DNA from: Vagococcus xieshaowenii
Lineage (GTDB): Bacteria; Bacillota; Bacilli; Lactobacillales; Vagococcaceae
Direction: 5' to 3'
Length of the DNA: 64,000 nt
Assembly (NCBI RefSeq): GCF_004792515.1
Contig: NZ_CP038865.1
Span: 766,001 to 830,000, forward strand
In this document: in pieces, positions 29,665 through 40,271 of the stretch
Layout: every line of letters begins with the position of its first letter
How positions within the stretch are numbered: the stretch's first letter is position 1
The notes under the pieces: generated by a model
The model's database searches: none
The model's input: only the letters and a program-made list of their open reading frames with translations
What the model was told of the DNA's origin: nothing
Program-made: the position numbers and the translations under genes

Positions 29665-31659
29665 ATGATAGAAAGACAGACCGATATCACCTTTGATTTA
29701 GTGTCGAAATATCAACCTAATGGCGATCAACCTGCTGCGATTCATCGCTTAGTTGATAACCTTAATCACCATGTGAAAGAACAAATTTTACTTGGTGCAA
29801 CTGGAACGGGTAAAACATTTACGATTTCAAATGTTATTAAAGAAGTCAATAAACCCACGCTTGTCATTGCACATAATAAGACGTTAGCAGGACAATTATA
29901 TAGCGAGTTAAAAGAGTTTTTTCCTAATAATGCGGTTGAATATTTTGTAAGCTATTATGATTATTATCAACCGGAGGCTTATGTACCATCGAGTGATACT
30001 TACATTGAGAAAGATTCAAGTGTCAATGATGAGATTGATAAGTTACGTCATTCAGCCACTAGTTCATTATTAGAACGTAATGATGTTATTGTCGTAGCGT
30101 CGGTTTCTTGTATATACGGATTAGGTGATCCTAACGAATACCGCAAAAAAGTCTTGTCTTTACGTGTAGGAGCCGAAATGGATCATAGTGAGTTGTTACG
30201 TCGTTTAGTGGCGATTCAATTTGAGCGCAATGATATCGACTTTCAACGTGGTCGTTTTCGTGTGCGCGGAGATGTTGTTGAGATTTTTCCTGCTTCACGT
30301 GATGAACGGGCATTACGCATTGAATTTTTTGGCGATGAAATTGAGCGAATTCGTGAAGTGGATGCGTTAACAGGTGAAATTGTCGCTGATCGTGAACATG
30401 TCGCCATTTTTCCGGCCACTCACTTTGTGACAGATGAGAATGATATGGAAGAGTCTATCAAGAAGATTGAAGCAGAGCTTGAAGAACGACTGAGTGAACT
30501 TCGTGATGAGGATAAGTTATTAGAAGCGCAACGTTTAGAACAGCGGACTAATTATGATCTTGAAATGGTTCGTGAAATGGGTTACTGCTCAGGTATTGAG
30601 AATTATTCACGTCATATGGATGGCCGTAAAGAAGGTGAGCCACCGTACACATTGATTGACTTTTTCCCAGATGATTTCTTGATTGTGGCCGATGAGTCAC
30701 ATGTGTCACTGCCTCAAATTAGAGGGATGTATAATGGAGACCGTGCCCGTAAACAGATGTTAGTTGATTATGGTTTTCGTTTACCAAGTGCTTTAGATAA
30801 TCGACCGTTACGTTTAGAAGAATTTGAGGAACGTGTCAATGAAATTATTTACGTTTCAGCAACACCTGGTCCATATGAGATGGAACGAACCGATCAAGTA
30901 ATCGAACAAATTATTCGTCCGACAGGTCTTTTAGATCCAGTGATTGAAGTTCGTCCAATTATGGGACAAATTGATGATTTGGTTGGTGAAATTAATGAAC
31001 GTATTGAAAAAAATGAACGCGTGTTTATCACAACGTTAACGAAAAAAATGTCAGAGGACTTGACCGATTACTTGAAAGAATTGGGTATCAAAGTTAAATA
31101 TCTACATAGCGACATTAAAACATTAGAACGTACCGAGATCATTCGAGATTTACGTTTAGGTGAATTTGATGTCTTGGTGGGGATCAATTTACTTCGTGAG
31201 GGATTAGATGTGCCAGAAGTATCACTTGTGGCTATTCTAGATGCTGATAAGGAAGGTTTCTTACGTAGTGAGCGTTCATTGATACAGACGATTGGGCGTG
31301 CAGCACGTAACTCGGAAGGACGTGTTATTATGTATGCCGATAAAGTGACCGATTCTATGCAAAAAGCAATAGATGAAACAACACGACGTCGTACGATACA
31401 AATAGCATACAATGAAGAACATGGTATAGTGCCAACCACCATCAAAAAAGATATTCGTGAATTGATACGTATCACAAAAGAAGCAGATCATGAAGAAACG
31501 GCAGCATCGGTTAATTCATATCATGAGTTAAGTAAACAAGAAAAACGTGAGATTATCATGAAACTCGAACAAGAAATGAGAGATGCTGCCAAAGCGCTTG
31601 ATTTTGAACGAGCGGCAACATTGCGTGACACAGTATTAGAACTAAAAGGTGATTTATAG
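29665..31659 (+). CDS. uvrB: Excinuclease ABC subunit B
   Basis: The damage-verifying helicase-like subunit of nucleotide excision repair. The 664-residue protein has Walker [11 protein letters not shown] (about 43-52). The tyrosine-rich beta-hairpin [11 protein letters not shown] follows and inserts between the strands. Helicase motifs [18 protein letters not shown] and QTIGRAARN are present, and the C-terminal UVR motif (about 625-660) binds UvrC. It is followed by uvrA after 12 bases and preceded by a LexA box. Confidence 0.97.
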   Translation: MIERQTDITFDLVSKYQPNGDQPAAIHRLVDNLNHHVKEQILLGATGTGKTFTISNVIKEVNKPTLVIAHNKTLAGQLYSELKEFFPNNAVEYFVSYYDYYQPEAYVPSSDTYIEKDSSVNDEIDKLRHSATSSLLERNDVIVVASVSCIYGLGDPNEYRKKVLSLRVGAEMDHSELLRRLVAIQFERNDIDFQRGRFRVRGDVVEIFPASRDERALRIEFFGDEIERIREVDALTGEIVADREHVAIFPATHFVTDENDMEESIKKIEAELEERLSELRDEDKLLEAQRLEQRTNYDLEMVREMGYCSGIENYSRHMDGRKEGEPPYTLIDFFPDDFLIVADESHVSLPQIRGMYNGDRARKQMLVDYGFRLPSALDNRPLRLEEFEERVNEIIYVSATPGPYEMERTDQVIEQIIRPTGLLDPVIEVRPIMGQIDDLVGEINERIEKNERVFITTLTKKMSEDLTDYLKELGIKVKYLHSDIKTLERTEIIRDLRLGEFDVLVGINLLREGLDVPEVSLVAILDADKEGFLRSERSLIQTIGRAARNSEGRVIMYADKVTDSMQKAIDETTRRRTIQIAYNEEHGIVPTTIKKDIRELIRITKEADHEETAASVNSYHELSKQEKREIIMKLEQEMRDAAKALDFERAATLRDTVLELKGDL

Positions 31660-31671
31660 GAAGGTGAAAAA

Positions 31672-34491
31672 GTGGCAAATGACAAACTTGTAATTCGTGG
31701 GGCACGTGCCCATAATTTGAAAAATATAGATGTCACCATACCAAGAGACAAATTAGTGGTGGTGACCGGTCTTTCTGGTTCAGGGAAAAGCTCGTTAGCG
31801 TTTGATACGATTTATGCCGAAGGACAACGACGTTATGTTGAAAGTCTCTCTTCATATGCACGTCAATTTTTAGGACAAATGGATAAGCCCGATGTAGATA
31901 GCATTGACGGTCTGAGTCCAGCAATATCGATTGATCAAAAGACAACGAGTAAAAACCCACGTTCAACAGTGGGGACAGTGACAGAAATTAATGATTATTT
32001 ACGTTTACTTTATGCCCGTGTAGGTGTACCTGTTTGTCCTAATGATGGGACAGTGATCGAAAGTCAATCCGTTGAACAAATGGTGGATCGTGTCTTAACT
32101 CTTGAAGAACGTAGCAAAGTTCAAATATTGGCACCTATTGTTGTAGGAAAAAAAGGCCAACATAAAAAAATTCTTGAAAAAGTAAAAAAAGAAGGATATG
32201 TTCGCGTTAGAATTGACGGCGAAATATATGATATAAGTGAACTTCCTGAGTTAGATAAGAACAAGAAACATACCATAGAAATTATTGTCGATAGGATTGT
32301 GGTAAAAGAAGGTATTCGCTCTCGTCTATTTGATTCGTTTGAAGCAGCGTTGCGATTAGCAGATGGTTATGCTATTGCTGATGTAATGGGGGTTGAAGAG
32401 CTATTATTTAGTGAACACTACGCATGTCCTTATTGTGGATTTACTGTTGGAGAAGTTGAACCCAGATTATTTTCTTTTAATGCACCATTTGGAGCGTGTA
32501 GTGAGTGTGATGGTTTAGGCGTCAAAATGGAAGTCGATCCAGATTTGGTTGTGCCAGATACAAGCAAAACCTTGGAAGAAGGGGCAATTGCACCTTGGAA
32601 TCCCATTAGTTCTAATTATTATCCGACTTTATTAAGACAGGCGTGTGAGACGTTTGGAATTCCAATGGATCAACCTTTTGAAACATTAAGTGTCGAACAA
32701 AAACAATTGATATTTTATGGGTCAGGGGATAAGCAGTTTCATTTCCATTACCAAAATGACTTTGGTGGGGTTCGGGATGTCGATATGACATTTGAAGGGA
32801 TTTTGACCAATATTGATCGTCGTTTCCGAGAATCTTCAAGTGATTACACACGCGAACAAATGCGATTATATATGACGGAGTTACCTTGTCAAAGCTGTCA
32901 TGGCTACCGACTAAATCCACAAGCTTTATCCGTTAAAGTTGGCGGTAAGCATATTGGCGAATTAAGTTCATTAGCAATTAATGATTCGCTGGCGTTTATT
33001 CGTTCAATTGAGTTATCTGAAAAAAATCAAATGATTGCACGTCCAATTTTTAAGGAATTAAATGATCGCTTGACGTTCTTAATAAATGTCGGCCTAGATT
33101 ATTTGAATTTAAGTCGGGCTTCGGGGACACTTTCCGGTGGAGAAGCACAACGTATTCGTCTAGCAACCCAAATTGGTTCTAATTTATCAGGCGTTCTTTA
33201 TATCCTAGATGAGCCTTCGATAGGTCTTCATCAACGTGATAATGATCGCTTAATCGAGTCGTTACGACAAATGCGAGATTTGGGGAATACGTTAATTGTT
33301 GTAGAGCATGATGAGGATACGATGATGGCCGCGGACTATTTGATTGATATTGGTCCAGGAGCAGGAGATGCCGGTGGACAAATTGTAGCAGCTGGAACAC
33401 CTGAAGAAGTGATGAATAATGATGCTTCTTTAACGGGACAATATTTGGCAGGTAAACGAGAAATCAAGGTGCCTGAAGAGCGTCGCAAAGGTAATGGTCA
33501 AGTGGTTACCGTACACGGAGCAACAGAAAATAATTTGAAAAATATTACGGTTGATTTTCCAATGGGGAAATTCGTGGCTGTAACAGGAGTATCTGGTTCA
33601 GGTAAGAGTACGCTTGTTAATGGTATTCTGAAGAAAAGTCTCGCACAAAAAATAAACCGAAATACGCATAAACCGGGTAAACATAAGAAGATAACCGGGT
33701 ATGAGGGGATTGAACGTTTAGTCGATATCGACCAAAGCCCAATCGGACGTACGCCAAGAAGTAACCCGGCAACTTATACGAGTGTGTTTGATGATATTCG
33801 TGATTTGTTCACTAAAACGAACGAAGCTAAAATTCGTGGCTATAAGAAAGGTCGCTTTAGTTTTAATGTGAAAGGTGGACGCTGTGAAGCTTGTAAAGGC
33901 GATGGGATTATTAAAATTGAAATGCACTTTTTACCAGATGTTTATGTTCCTTGTGAAGTTTGTCATGGACATCGTTATAACTCTGAAACATTAGAAGTTC
34001 GTTATAAAGGTAAAAATATTGCGGATGTTTTGGAAATGCGAGTAGAAGAAGCAGTAGAGTTTTTCCAAACTATTCCTAAAATAAAGCGTAAGCTACAAAC
34101 AATTGTAGATGTGGGCTTAGGATATGTAACACTAGGACAACCTGCTACAACTCTTTCCGGTGGAGAAGCACAACGTATGAAACTCGCTAGTGAACTACAT
34201 AAACGTCAAACAGGTTCGAGCTTTTATATTTTAGATGAGCCAACAACAGGTCTTCATTCTGAAGATATTCGTCGATTATTAGAAGTGCTACAACGTTTAG
34301 TTGACGCCGGTAATACCGTATTAGTTATAGAACATAACTTGGATGTTATAAAGACAGCCGATCATGTAATTGATTTAGGTCCAGAAGGTGGCGCTGGTGG
34401 TGGCATGGTAATCGCTGAAGGCACCCCTGAAGAAATTATGCAAGTGAAAGAAAGTTTTACAGGGTATTATTTAAAAAAAGTATTGAAGTAA
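31672..34491 (+). CDS. uvrA: Excinuclease ABC subunit A
   Basis: The damage-sensing ATPase of nucleotide excision repair, 939 residues. Two ABC modules are seen, with Walker [10 protein letters not shown] (about 31-39) and GVSGSGKST (about 641-649). Signature sequences TLSGGEAQR occur twice. Zinc fingers begin at CPYC/CSEC (about 253-280) and CEACKGDG (about 739), with CEVC further on. The start is GTG behind AAGGTG. It is co-transcribed with uvrB under the same LexA box and closed by a terminator. Confidence 0.97.
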   Translation: MANDKLVIRGARAHNLKNIDVTIPRDKLVVVTGLSGSGKSSLAFDTIYAEGQRRYVESLSSYARQFLGQMDKPDVDSIDGLSPAISIDQKTTSKNPRSTVGTVTEINDYLRLLYARVGVPVCPNDGTVIESQSVEQMVDRVLTLEERSKVQILAPIVVGKKGQHKKILEKVKKEGYVRVRIDGEIYDISELPELDKNKKHTIEIIVDRIVVKEGIRSRLFDSFEAALRLADGYAIADVMGVEELLFSEHYACPYCGFTVGEVEPRLFSFNAPFGACSECDGLGVKMEVDPDLVVPDTSKTLEEGAIAPWNPISSNYYPTLLRQACETFGIPMDQPFETLSVEQKQLIFYGSGDKQFHFHYQNDFGGVRDVDMTFEGILTNIDRRFRESSSDYTREQMRLYMTELPCQSCHGYRLNPQALSVKVGGKHIGELSSLAINDSLAFIRSIELSEKNQMIARPIFKELNDRLTFLINVGLDYLNLSRASGTLSGGEAQRIRLATQIGSNLSGVLYILDEPSIGLHQRDNDRLIESLRQMRDLGNTLIVVEHDEDTMMAADYLIDIGPGAGDAGGQIVAAGTPEEVMNNDASLTGQYLAGKREIKVPEERRKGNGQVVTVHGATENNLKNITVDFPMGKFVAVTGVSGSGKSTLVNGILKKSLAQKINRNTHKPGKHKKITGYEGIERLVDIDQSPIGRTPRSNPATYTSVFDDIRDLFTKTNEAKIRGYKKGRFSFNVKGGRCEACKGDGIIKIEMHFLPDVYVPCEVCHGHRYNSETLEVRYKGKNIADVLEMRVEEAVEFFQTIPKIKRKLQTIVDVGLGYVTLGQPATTLSGGEAQRMKLASELHKRQTGSSFYILDEPTTGLHSEDIRRLLEVLQRLVDAGNTVLVIEHNLDVIKTADHVIDLGPEGGAGGGMVIAEGTPEEIMQVKESFTGYYLKKVLK

Positions 34492-34504
34492 GCTTCTAAC
34501 AAGC

Positions 34505-34538
34505 AGAAAAGACTGAATTTTCGGTCTTTTCTTTTTTA
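34505..34538 (+). terminator. Terminator of uvrBA
   Basis: AGAAAAGACTGA, ATTT-type loop, TCGGTCTTTTCT (one G-T pair) and T run. Confidence 0.88.
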
Positions 34539-34542
34539 ATGA

Positions 34543-34570
34543 TTGAGACACGCCCGGAATGTGTTATAAT
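34543..34570 (+). promoter_or_regulatory. Promoter of rapZ-yvcK-whiA
   Basis: TTGAGA, 16 bases, TATAAT with TGT in front (extended -10). One of the strongest promoters in the window. Confidence 0.75.
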
Positions 34571-34602
34571 GATATGAATGATTAATAAGGGGGAAAGAGA
34601 AT

Positions 34603-35490
34603 ATGGTTGATAGTTTAAAATTAGTAGTCATCACAGGGATGAGTGGTGCAGGAAAAACAGTAGCAATGCAAAGTTTTGAAGACATGGATTATTTCTGTAT
34701 TGATAATTTACCACCAGGCTTATTACCCAAGTTTTGGGAATTAATAAAAGAAAATGGTAAAGTGACAAAATTAGCTTTAGTTATTGATTTACGCTCACGT
34801 AATTTCTTTGAAGAATTACAGCAAGTACTGGTTCAAATGGAAGATACACAAATGATTGAAACAAGTATTGTCTTTTTAGATGCTTCGGATGAAGAGCTTG
34901 TTTCTCGTTACAAAGAAACAAGACGAACACATCCGTTAGCCATGGATGGCTTAGTAACTGAAGGTATTCGTAAGGAACGCGCGTTATTAGAAGAAATTAA
35001 AGCCGAAGCAATGGTTATTGATACAACAAATTTGAGCCCTCGTCAGCTGCGTGATCGCATCATGTTGGAATTCAAAGGGGATAATACACACACATTCCGT
35101 GTTGAAATGGTCTCGTTTGGTTTTAAATATGGCTTACCAATAGATGCTGATATTGCGATGGATGTCCGTTTTTTACCAAACCCTCATTATATTGAAGAAC
35201 TACGCCCTATGACAGGAATGGATCAACCAGTTTATGATTATGTGATGAGTTTTGAAGAGACGGAAAAATTTTATCAACAATTTAAAGACTTAATTCTTTC
35301 AATTTTACCCGGCTATAAAAAAGAAGGAAAAACAAGCTTGACGATTGCTATTGGCTGTACGGGAGGTCAACACCGCTCAGTAGCGTTAACGGAACGCTTA
35401 GCAAAAGAAATCAAAGAAACAGAGATTTATCCAGTAAACATCACCCACCGAGATAAAGGCAAACGTAAAGAATCGGTGAATCGTTCATGA
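34603..35490 (+). CDS. rapZ: RNase adapter RapZ / nucleotide-binding protein YvcJ
   Basis: A 295-residue P-loop protein with Walker A GMSGAGKT (11-18), YFCIDNLPP near 30-38 and a C-terminal domain with the conserved [10 protein letters not shown]. In Escherichia coli RapZ guides RNase E to the GlmZ small RNA and senses glucosamine 6-phosphate; the Bacillus homologue YvcJ binds and hydrolyses GTP and its role is less clear. It heads the widely conserved yvcJ-yvcK-yvcL cluster, and its stop overlaps the yvcK start by four bases. Confidence 0.95.
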   Translation: MVDSLKLVVITGMSGAGKTVAMQSFEDMDYFCIDNLPPGLLPKFWELIKENGKVTKLALVIDLRSRNFFEELQQVLVQMEDTQMIETSIVFLDASDEELVSRYKETRRTHPLAMDGLVTEGIRKERALLEEIKAEAMVIDTTNLSPRQLRDRIMLEFKGDNTHTFRVEMVSFGFKYGLPIDADIAMDVRFLPNPHYIEELRPMTGMDQPVYDYVMSFEETEKFYQQFKDLILSILPGYKKEGKTSLTIAIGCTGGQHRSVALTERLAKEIKETEIYPVNITHRDKGKRKESVNRS

Positions 35491-36482
35491 GAACTTATCG
35501 TATTAACAAGCCTAAAATAGTTGTGATAGGTGGGGGAACGGGTTTGCCGGTCATTTTAAGAGGATTAAAAAATCAAGGGGCGGATATTACCGCAATCGTT
35601 ACCGTAGCCGATGATGGTGGAAGCAGTGGCTCGTTACGAGAAACGATTAAAATAGCACCACCAGGGGATTTAAGAAATGTACTCGTTTCTCTATCTGAAA
35701 TGCCTAAACTTTATGAAGATTTGTTTCAGTATCGTTTCAAAAAAGAAGACGATTTTTTAGCTAATCATTCAGTAGGTAATTTAATTATTGCCGCTTTAAC
35801 CGAGATGCGTGGCAGTATGTATGAAGCCGTTCAATTATTAGGAAAAATCATGCAAGTAGACGGTAATATATACCCGGTTTCTGAAAAGTCATTAACGTTA
35901 CATGCAGAATTTGATGATGGCACGGTTATCTCTGGTGAATCAAAAATAGCCAAACATCGTGGCAGTATCGAAAAAGTTTATGTTTCAAATGCGTATGATG
36001 ATGAACAACCAAATGCAGCTAGAAAAGTAGTTCAAGCGATTCTAGATGCTGATATGATTGTCTTAGGGCCGGGTAGTTTATTCACAAGTATTTTACCAAA
36101 CTTAATGGTTAAAGAAGTCGGAGAAGCATTAAATAACACTAAAGCAGAAATTGTATATATTTGTAATATCATGACGCAAAAAGGCGAAACCGAACATTTT
36201 TCAGATGCGAATCATGTACAAGTGTTACACAAGCATTTAGGAAATAAATTTATTGATACGGTGATTGTCAATATTCAAAAAGTGCCAGAAAATTACATTG
36301 ATAATGAGAAGTATGATGAGTATCTTGTGCAAGTAACACATGATTTTAATGCATTGCGAGCAGAAGAGTGTCGTGTTATCTCAGCTGATTTATTGAAATT
36401 AGAAAAAGCAAGTGTGTTTCATGACTCTGATAAGGTAGTGTCTGAATTGTTCACATTATTATATGACCGTAAGAAAAAATAA
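35487..36482 (+). CDS. yvcK: YvcK/GlmR, UDP-sugar-binding cell-wall regulator
   Basis: A 331-residue protein of the CofD-like family with the Rossmann start [16 protein letters not shown] (about 11-26) and the [10 protein letters not shown] loop. In Bacillus and Listeria it binds UDP-N-acetylglucosamine, directs carbon into cell-wall precursors by stimulating GlmS, and is essential on gluconeogenic carbon sources. The start ATG overlaps the rapZ stop. With whiA behind it, the three genes form one unit. Confidence 0.94.
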   Translation: MRTYRINKPKIVVIGGGTGLPVILRGLKNQGADITAIVTVADDGGSSGSLRETIKIAPPGDLRNVLVSLSEMPKLYEDLFQYRFKKEDDFLANHSVGNLIIAALTEMRGSMYEAVQLLGKIMQVDGNIYPVSEKSLTLHAEFDDGTVISGESKIAKHRGSIEKVYVSNAYDDEQPNAARKVVQAILDADMIVLGPGSLFTSILPNLMVKEVGEALNNTKAEIVYICNIMTQKGETEHFSDANHVQVLHKHLGNKFIDTVIVNIQKVPENYIDNEKYDEYLVQVTHDFNALRAEECRVISADLLKLEKASVFHDSDKVVSELFTLLYDRKKK

Positions 36483-36495
36483 GGAGTGTTAGTGA

Positions 36496-37428
36496 ATGTC
36501 TTTTGCATCAGATGTTAAAAAAGAACTAACGACCTTGGATGTTCACCGCGAATCTGCTAAAGCAGAACTAGCAGCTCTGATTAGAATGAATGGTGCCTTG
36601 TCTTTGGCAAACCGCCACTTTGTTCTGAATGTACAAACGGAAAATGCAGCTATCTCTAGACGCATTTATACGTTATTACGAGATCATTATGACGTCCAAG
36701 CAGAATTTATCGTTAGAAGAAAAATGAAATTAAAGAAAAATAATATTTATATTGTTCGCTTAAAACAAGATACCCAATCTATCTTAACGGATTTAGATAT
36801 TTTTGATGATTACGGTTTATCTGATCAAATTTCAGATATGATTATTGGTAACAATGAGCGTATGAAAGCTTATTTACGTGGTGGATTTTTGGCGGGTGGC
36901 TCAGTTAATAATCCAGAAACCAGTCGTTATCACCTAGAGATTTATTCTTTGTATGAAAATCATAGCCGAGAATTACAAGAAATTATGGGATATTTTGATT
37001 TAAATGCCAAAACATTAAGTCGCCGTAATGGTTACATTACTTATCTAAAAGGAGCAGAAGATATTTCTGATTTTTTGACCTTGATAGGGGCAACAACAAG
37101 CATGTTGAAGTTTGAAGATGTACGTATCGTCCGTGATATGCGTAATTCTGTGAATCGTTTAGTTAACTGTGAAACGGCCAATATGTCTAAGACAATTGAT
37201 GCAGCAACTAAGCAAATTGAAAGTATTCAATACATAGAGTCACGCGTTGGTTTAGAATCATTGAATCATAAATTAAGAGAAGTGGCAGAACTACGCTTGA
37301 TGCATCCAGAAATTAGTTTAAAAGAGCTTGGAGAGATTGCTCCTTCAGGCCCCATTTCTAAGTCAGGCGTGAATCACCGTATTAGAAAAATTATCGAGTT
37401 TGCCGATAAGCTAAGAGAACAAGGATAA
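36496..37428 (+). CDS. whiA: DNA-binding protein WhiA
   Basis: A 310-residue protein with an N-terminal LAGLIDADG-like domain (about 1-210, including [12 protein letters not shown]) and a C-terminal helix-turn-helix (about 220-305) with [15 protein letters not shown] and [10 protein letters not shown]. In actinomycetes it controls sporulation septation; in Bacillus it affects division and chromosome segregation. AAGGAGTG precedes the ATG. It ends the rapZ operon. Confidence 0.95.
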   Translation: MSFASDVKKELTTLDVHRESAKAELAALIRMNGALSLANRHFVLNVQTENAAISRRIYTLLRDHYDVQAEFIVRRKMKLKKNNIYIVRLKQDTQSILTDLDIFDDYGLSDQISDMIIGNNERMKAYLRGGFLAGGSVNNPETSRYHLEIYSLYENHSRELQEIMGYFDLNAKTLSRRNGYITYLKGAEDISDFLTLIGATTSMLKFEDVRIVRDMRNSVNRLVNCETANMSKTIDAATKQIESIQYIESRVGLESLNHKLREVAELRLMHPEISLKELGEIAPSGPISKSGVNHRIRKIIEFADKLREQG

Positions 37429-37433
37429 TAATG

Positions 37434-37470
37434 AAAAGAGAGTTAACCATTTTGGCTAACTCTCTTTTTT
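37434..37470. terminator. Bidirectional terminator behind whiA
   Basis: AAAAGAGAGTTA pairs with TAACTCTCTTTT, with an inner CC/GG pair, and runs of A and T at the ends. It overlaps the stop codon of the convergent minus-strand gene. Confidence 0.9.
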
Positions 37471-37975
37471 ATCTGCGATATTTATTAGTAATTTGTTTTA
37501 ATTCAATTTTGCGATCTTCAATCATTTCATTTAATTGATCTGAGAATTTCTCGAAAATTTCTCGTCCGCTTTGGTAGACATAGGCGCCTTCTGAACGAAT
37601 TACTTTAGGGTCCAAAACAACTTTACGTTGCGCAATATTTTTGAAAAATTCTTCTACTAAAAAAGTAGGCAAATAATAATGGTTTTGAGCACAAAAACTT
37701 TGAATATAGATAAAGTCATCAATTGATATTTTGACATCATCAAATTTAACCGCTCGTTCGTAATCACTTAACAAGGCGCTTTCTTTGATTTCTATATCTC
37801 TTTTTTGAAGTACTTCGTTTATTTTTTTATTTAATAAAACTAAAATATCAATTTCTTTCATTTTATTTTTTATTTCTTCTCGTCGATCAATTTCAGATAA
37901 AAATTGTCGAATACTAATTTTTACAGCAATAATAGCGATAAAAGCTCCAATCAAAACACCTAACAACTCTGTCAT
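37469..37975 (-). CDS. Uncharacterised N-anchored protein with helical domain
   Basis: A 168-residue protein that I do not recognise. A hydrophobic N-terminal helix (about 4-20) could be a membrane anchor, followed by a basic and acidic helical stretch (about 24-60) likely to be a coiled coil, then a mixed domain with FCAQNHYYLPTFLVEEF. The start is ATG at 37975 on the minus strand with GGGAGG seven bases ahead; a longer TTG-start frame includes that site and is rejected. It is alone on this strand between whiA and clpP, two ordinary core genes. Confidence 0.7.
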   Translation of the reverse strand: MTELLGVLIGAFIAIIAVKISIRQFLSEIDRREEIKNKMKEIDILVLLNKKINEVLQKRDIEIKESALLSDYERAVKFDDVKISIDDFIYIQSFCAQNHYYLPTFLVEEFFKNIAQRKVVLDPKVIRSEGAYVYQSGREIFEKFSDQLNEMIEDRKIELKQITNKYRR

Positions 37976-38045
37976 AAAAAAACCTCCCAATAATTCTATA
38001 TTAAATATATCAAATTAACCGCGAAACGAAAAGACAAACCTAAAG

Positions 38046-38085
38046 ATTGACCAAAATTGACCTTTAGAGTAAACTTTATTTATAT
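38046..38085 (+). promoter_or_regulatory. CtsR operator and promoter of clpP
   Basis: ATTGACC-AAA-ATTGACC at 38046-38062 reads on the other strand as GGTCAAT, three bases, GGTCAAT, the heptad repeat of the CtsR heat-shock repressor (consensus RGTCAAA-NAN-RGTCAAA, one mismatch per heptad). Its second half doubles as the -35 (TTGACC), and TTATAT/TATATA follows 17-18 bases on. A second possible -10, TGTTACAAT, lies at 38099-38107. Confidence 0.8.
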
Positions 38086-38140
38086 AAAGGTTTTCTTATG
38101 TTACAATAAGTAACAACAGATGAATTTAGGAGGAACTATT

Positions 38141-38737
38141 ATGAATTTAATACCAACAGTCATTGAACAATCTTCAAGAGGTGAAAGAGCCTACGATATT
38201 TATTCACGTTTGCTAAAAGATAGAATTATCATGTTAAGTGGCCCAATCGATGATAATGTCTCTAATGCAGTGATTGCTCAACTATTATTTTTAGATGCGC
38301 AAGATTCTGAAAAGGATATCTATTTATATATTAATTCACCAGGTGGTAGTGTTTCTGCTGGGTTAGCTATTTTTGATACTATGAATTTCGTGAAAGCAGA
38401 TGTTCAGACAATCGTTTTAGGTATGGCTGCTTCAATGGGTAGCTTCTTACTAGCTGCTGGGGCAAAAGGTAAACGTTACGCTTTGCCAAATGCAGAGATT
38501 ATGATTCACCAACCACTAGGAGGCGCGCAAGGTCAAGCAACAGAAATCGAGATTGCCGCTCGTCATATTTTAAATACTCGCGAACGTTTAAATAAAATCT
38601 TATCAGAACGTACTGGTCAACCGATTGAAGTGATTGAAAAAGATACGGACCGTGACAACTTTATGTCAGCTGAAGAAGCAAAAGCATATGGTTTAGTTGA
38701 TGAAATTATGGAAAGTAGTAAAAATCTAAAAGCGTAG
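38141..38737 (+). CDS. clpP: ATP-dependent Clp protease proteolytic subunit
   Basis: The 198-residue serine peptidase of the ClpXP, ClpCP and ClpEP machines. The catalytic triad is visible: Ser98 in GMAASMGS, His123 in MIHQP and an aspartate in KDTDRDNF near 172. The N-terminal [22 protein letters not shown] is the standard ClpP start, so the ATG at 38141, preceded by AGGAGG, is used rather than one seven codons earlier. The CtsR repeat ahead predicts heat induction. Confidence 0.97.
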   Translation: MNLIPTVIEQSSRGERAYDIYSRLLKDRIIMLSGPIDDNVSNAVIAQLLFLDAQDSEKDIYLYINSPGGSVSAGLAIFDTMNFVKADVQTIVLGMAASMGSFLLAAGAKGKRYALPNAEIMIHQPLGGAQGQATEIEIAARHILNTRERLNKILSERTGQPIEVIEKDTDRDNFMSAEEAKAYGLVDEIMESSKNLKA

Positions 38738-38749
38738 GATGTGAGTGAA

Positions 38750-39280
38750 ATGGAAAATATTCAACCAGCAGTGACAAACGAAGTAGGTATTCAATTAGGT
38801 GATGCTGATGCACCAGTTGTAGTTAAAGAATATGTTAATTTACGTTGTCCGTATTGTCGTCAATGGTTTCATGATTCAAAAGAAACTTACGCACAATTAA
38901 TTGCCGATGGAACCGTACGACGTGTCATTAAATTATTTAACAAAGAAAAGTTTGGTTTACATTACGCTAATGCAATGCATGACTATGTTCCTAAAAATGG
39001 TACCTATGAGGAAACAGTCGCTGTTTTAGAAGCTATTTATGATTCTCAAACAGAGTGGGGACCAATGGACCGTGAAAATAGTTTAGGAGATGTATGTGCT
39101 TATGCTGAAGGGACATTAGGTCTTGTGAAAGATGCAGATACACAAATGCAAGAAGCTATATTAGATGAAACAACTCAAGCGGGTATTCGCTTTATTCCAA
39201 CAATGATTATTGGAGATAACGTATTCGATCAAAAAATTACGCAAGAAGCGTTTGTTTCATTAATAAACGAAGCTAAATAA
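38750..39280 (+). CDS. DsbA-like thioredoxin-fold protein, cytoplasmic
   Basis: A 176-residue thioredoxin-fold protein of the DsbA/Thioredoxin_4 family with active-site CPYC (Cys33, Cys36) directly after the first strand, and the cis-proline loop FIPTMIIG near 155. There is no signal peptide, so it should act in the cytoplasm on disulfides or as an adapter. It lies 12 bases behind clpP with no terminator between, so it probably shares the CtsR-controlled transcript. A GTG three codons upstream is too close to the weak AGGA site. The exact role is unknown. Confidence 0.82.
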   Translation: MENIQPAVTNEVGIQLGDADAPVVVKEYVNLRCPYCRQWFHDSKETYAQLIADGTVRRVIKLFNKEKFGLHYANAMHDYVPKNGTYEETVAVLEAIYDSQTEWGPMDRENSLGDVCAYAEGTLGLVKDADTQMQEAILDETTQAGIRFIPTMIIGDNVFDQKITQEAFVSLINEAK

Positions 39281-39288
39281 CGTCGTGA

Positions 39289-39326
39289 AGAGGTGTGATG
39301 TTTATCATCATGCCTCTCATTTTTTT
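39289..39326 (+). terminator. Terminator of clpP and the DsbA-like gene
   Basis: AGAGGTGTGATG, loop TTTAT, CATCATGCCTCT (two G-T pairs), then CAT and a T run ending next to the ribosome site of the following GNAT gene. Confidence 0.85.
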
Positions 39327-39337
39327 AGGAGTAGCAT

Positions 39338-39901
39338 ATGGAAATAAGACAAGCAAATCATGGAGAATTTAATCATATTTTACAATTGTTAAAGCAAGCT
39401 GCAACAAGGATAAAAAATACAGGTTCTACACAATGGGCACATGTTTTAGAAGGAAAAGAAGATCAGCAGTTATTAACACATTTATTAAACCAAGAAGTAA
39501 TGGTAGGTATTATGGATAATGAAATAATCAGTGTGTGTTATTTGACGAAAAGAATGTCCGATTGGGATTGTAATCTTTGGGGCAATCGTTCAACGCCTCA
39601 TGATTTCCCAACCTATTATTTGCACAAGTTAGCTTTAGCAGATGGTTATCAAGGTAAAGGCAAAGCAGATACCTTTCTTCTATCCCTCCAAAAACACATG
39701 AAACAGAAGTACCCAGAAGGTAGCACTATTCGTTTAGACTGTATGGCTGAAAAAAACATATTAATGGACTTATATGAAAGAGTGGGCTTTGAATTTGTTG
39801 CAAGAAGAGACAATATTCAACTATCAGATCATACTGCTCCATTTAATATTTATCACTGGTGCTCTCATGTTGTAAATGAAGAAATCAATAGCCAATCATA
39901 G
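39338..39901 (+). CDS. GNAT family N-acetyltransferase
   Basis: A 187-residue GNAT-fold protein. The family's core, strand 4 then the acetyl-CoA pyrophosphate loop, is seen as YYLHKLALADGYQGKGKAD (about 89-107; Q/R-x-x-G-x-G/A form), followed by the LDCMAEKNILMDLYERVGFE segment typical of the C-terminal helix and strand. Substrate cannot be predicted. TTAGGAG precedes the ATG immediately behind the T run of the terminator. Confidence 0.85.
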   Translation: MEIRQANHGEFNHILQLLKQAATRIKNTGSTQWAHVLEGKEDQQLLTHLLNQEVMVGIMDNEIISVCYLTKRMSDWDCNLWGNRSTPHDFPTYYLHKLALADGYQGKGKADTFLLSLQKHMKQKYPEGSTIRLDCMAEKNILMDLYERVGFEFVARRDNIQLSDHTAPFNIYHWCSHVVNEEINSQS

Positions 39902-39908
39902 GATATTA

Positions 39909-39917
39909 TGCTATGAT
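39909..39917 (+). promoter_or_regulatory. Extended -10 promoter of secG
   Basis: TGCTATGAT, extended -10, with TAGCCA 17 bases before TATGAT as a partial -35. It lies about 38 bases ahead of secG. Confidence 0.5.
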
Positions 39918-39955
39918 TATAAAGAGTTATTCTGGGAGTATAGGAGGTTCATTAC

Positions 39956-40186
39956 ATGTATAATTTTTTAGTAGGTGTTATGATTATAGTATCAATCTTA
40001 ATTATCATCGCGGTAATGATGCAACCAAGTAAACAAAATAGTGCAGCTAGTGCCTTTACAGGTGGAGCAGATCAATTATTTGGGAAGCAAAAAGCTCGTG
40101 GTTTTGAAGCAGTTATGCAAAAATTCACAGCAGTATTAGCCGTTTTATGGATGGTTGTTGCGGTTGCATTAGCATTCATAGCATAA
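39956..40186 (+). CDS. secG: Preprotein translocase subunit SecG
   Basis: A 76-residue subunit of the SecYEG channel: two membrane helices (about 4-22 and 55-75) connected by a cytoplasmic loop with the conserved MQPSKQNSAASAFTGGADQLFG. AGGAGG precedes the ATG. In Bacillus the order is secG, carboxylesterase, rnr, smpB, and the same order is seen here, though with a terminator behind secG. Confidence 0.95.
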   Translation: MYNFLVGVMIIVSILIIIAVMMQPSKQNSAASAFTGGADQLFGKQKARGFEAVMQKFTAVLAVLWMVVAVALAFIA

Positions 40187-40199
40187 TAACCCAATGATA

Positions 40200-40228
40200 A
40201 AGTCTCCTTCTTTAGGAGGCTTTTTTTT
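40200..40228 (+). terminator. Terminator behind secG
   Basis: AAGTCTCCT, loop TCTTT, AGGAGGCTT, and eight T residues. Confidence 0.88.
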
Positions 40229-40271
40229 AGAGAATCAGATGTTAAACATATCAGTTAATTGAGGTGGGAAA

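Noticed and set aside
31068-31475. Long minus strand frame of 135 codons inside uvrB
   Set aside because: It mirrors the codon bias of uvrB, has no start signals, and is a shadow of a conserved gene.
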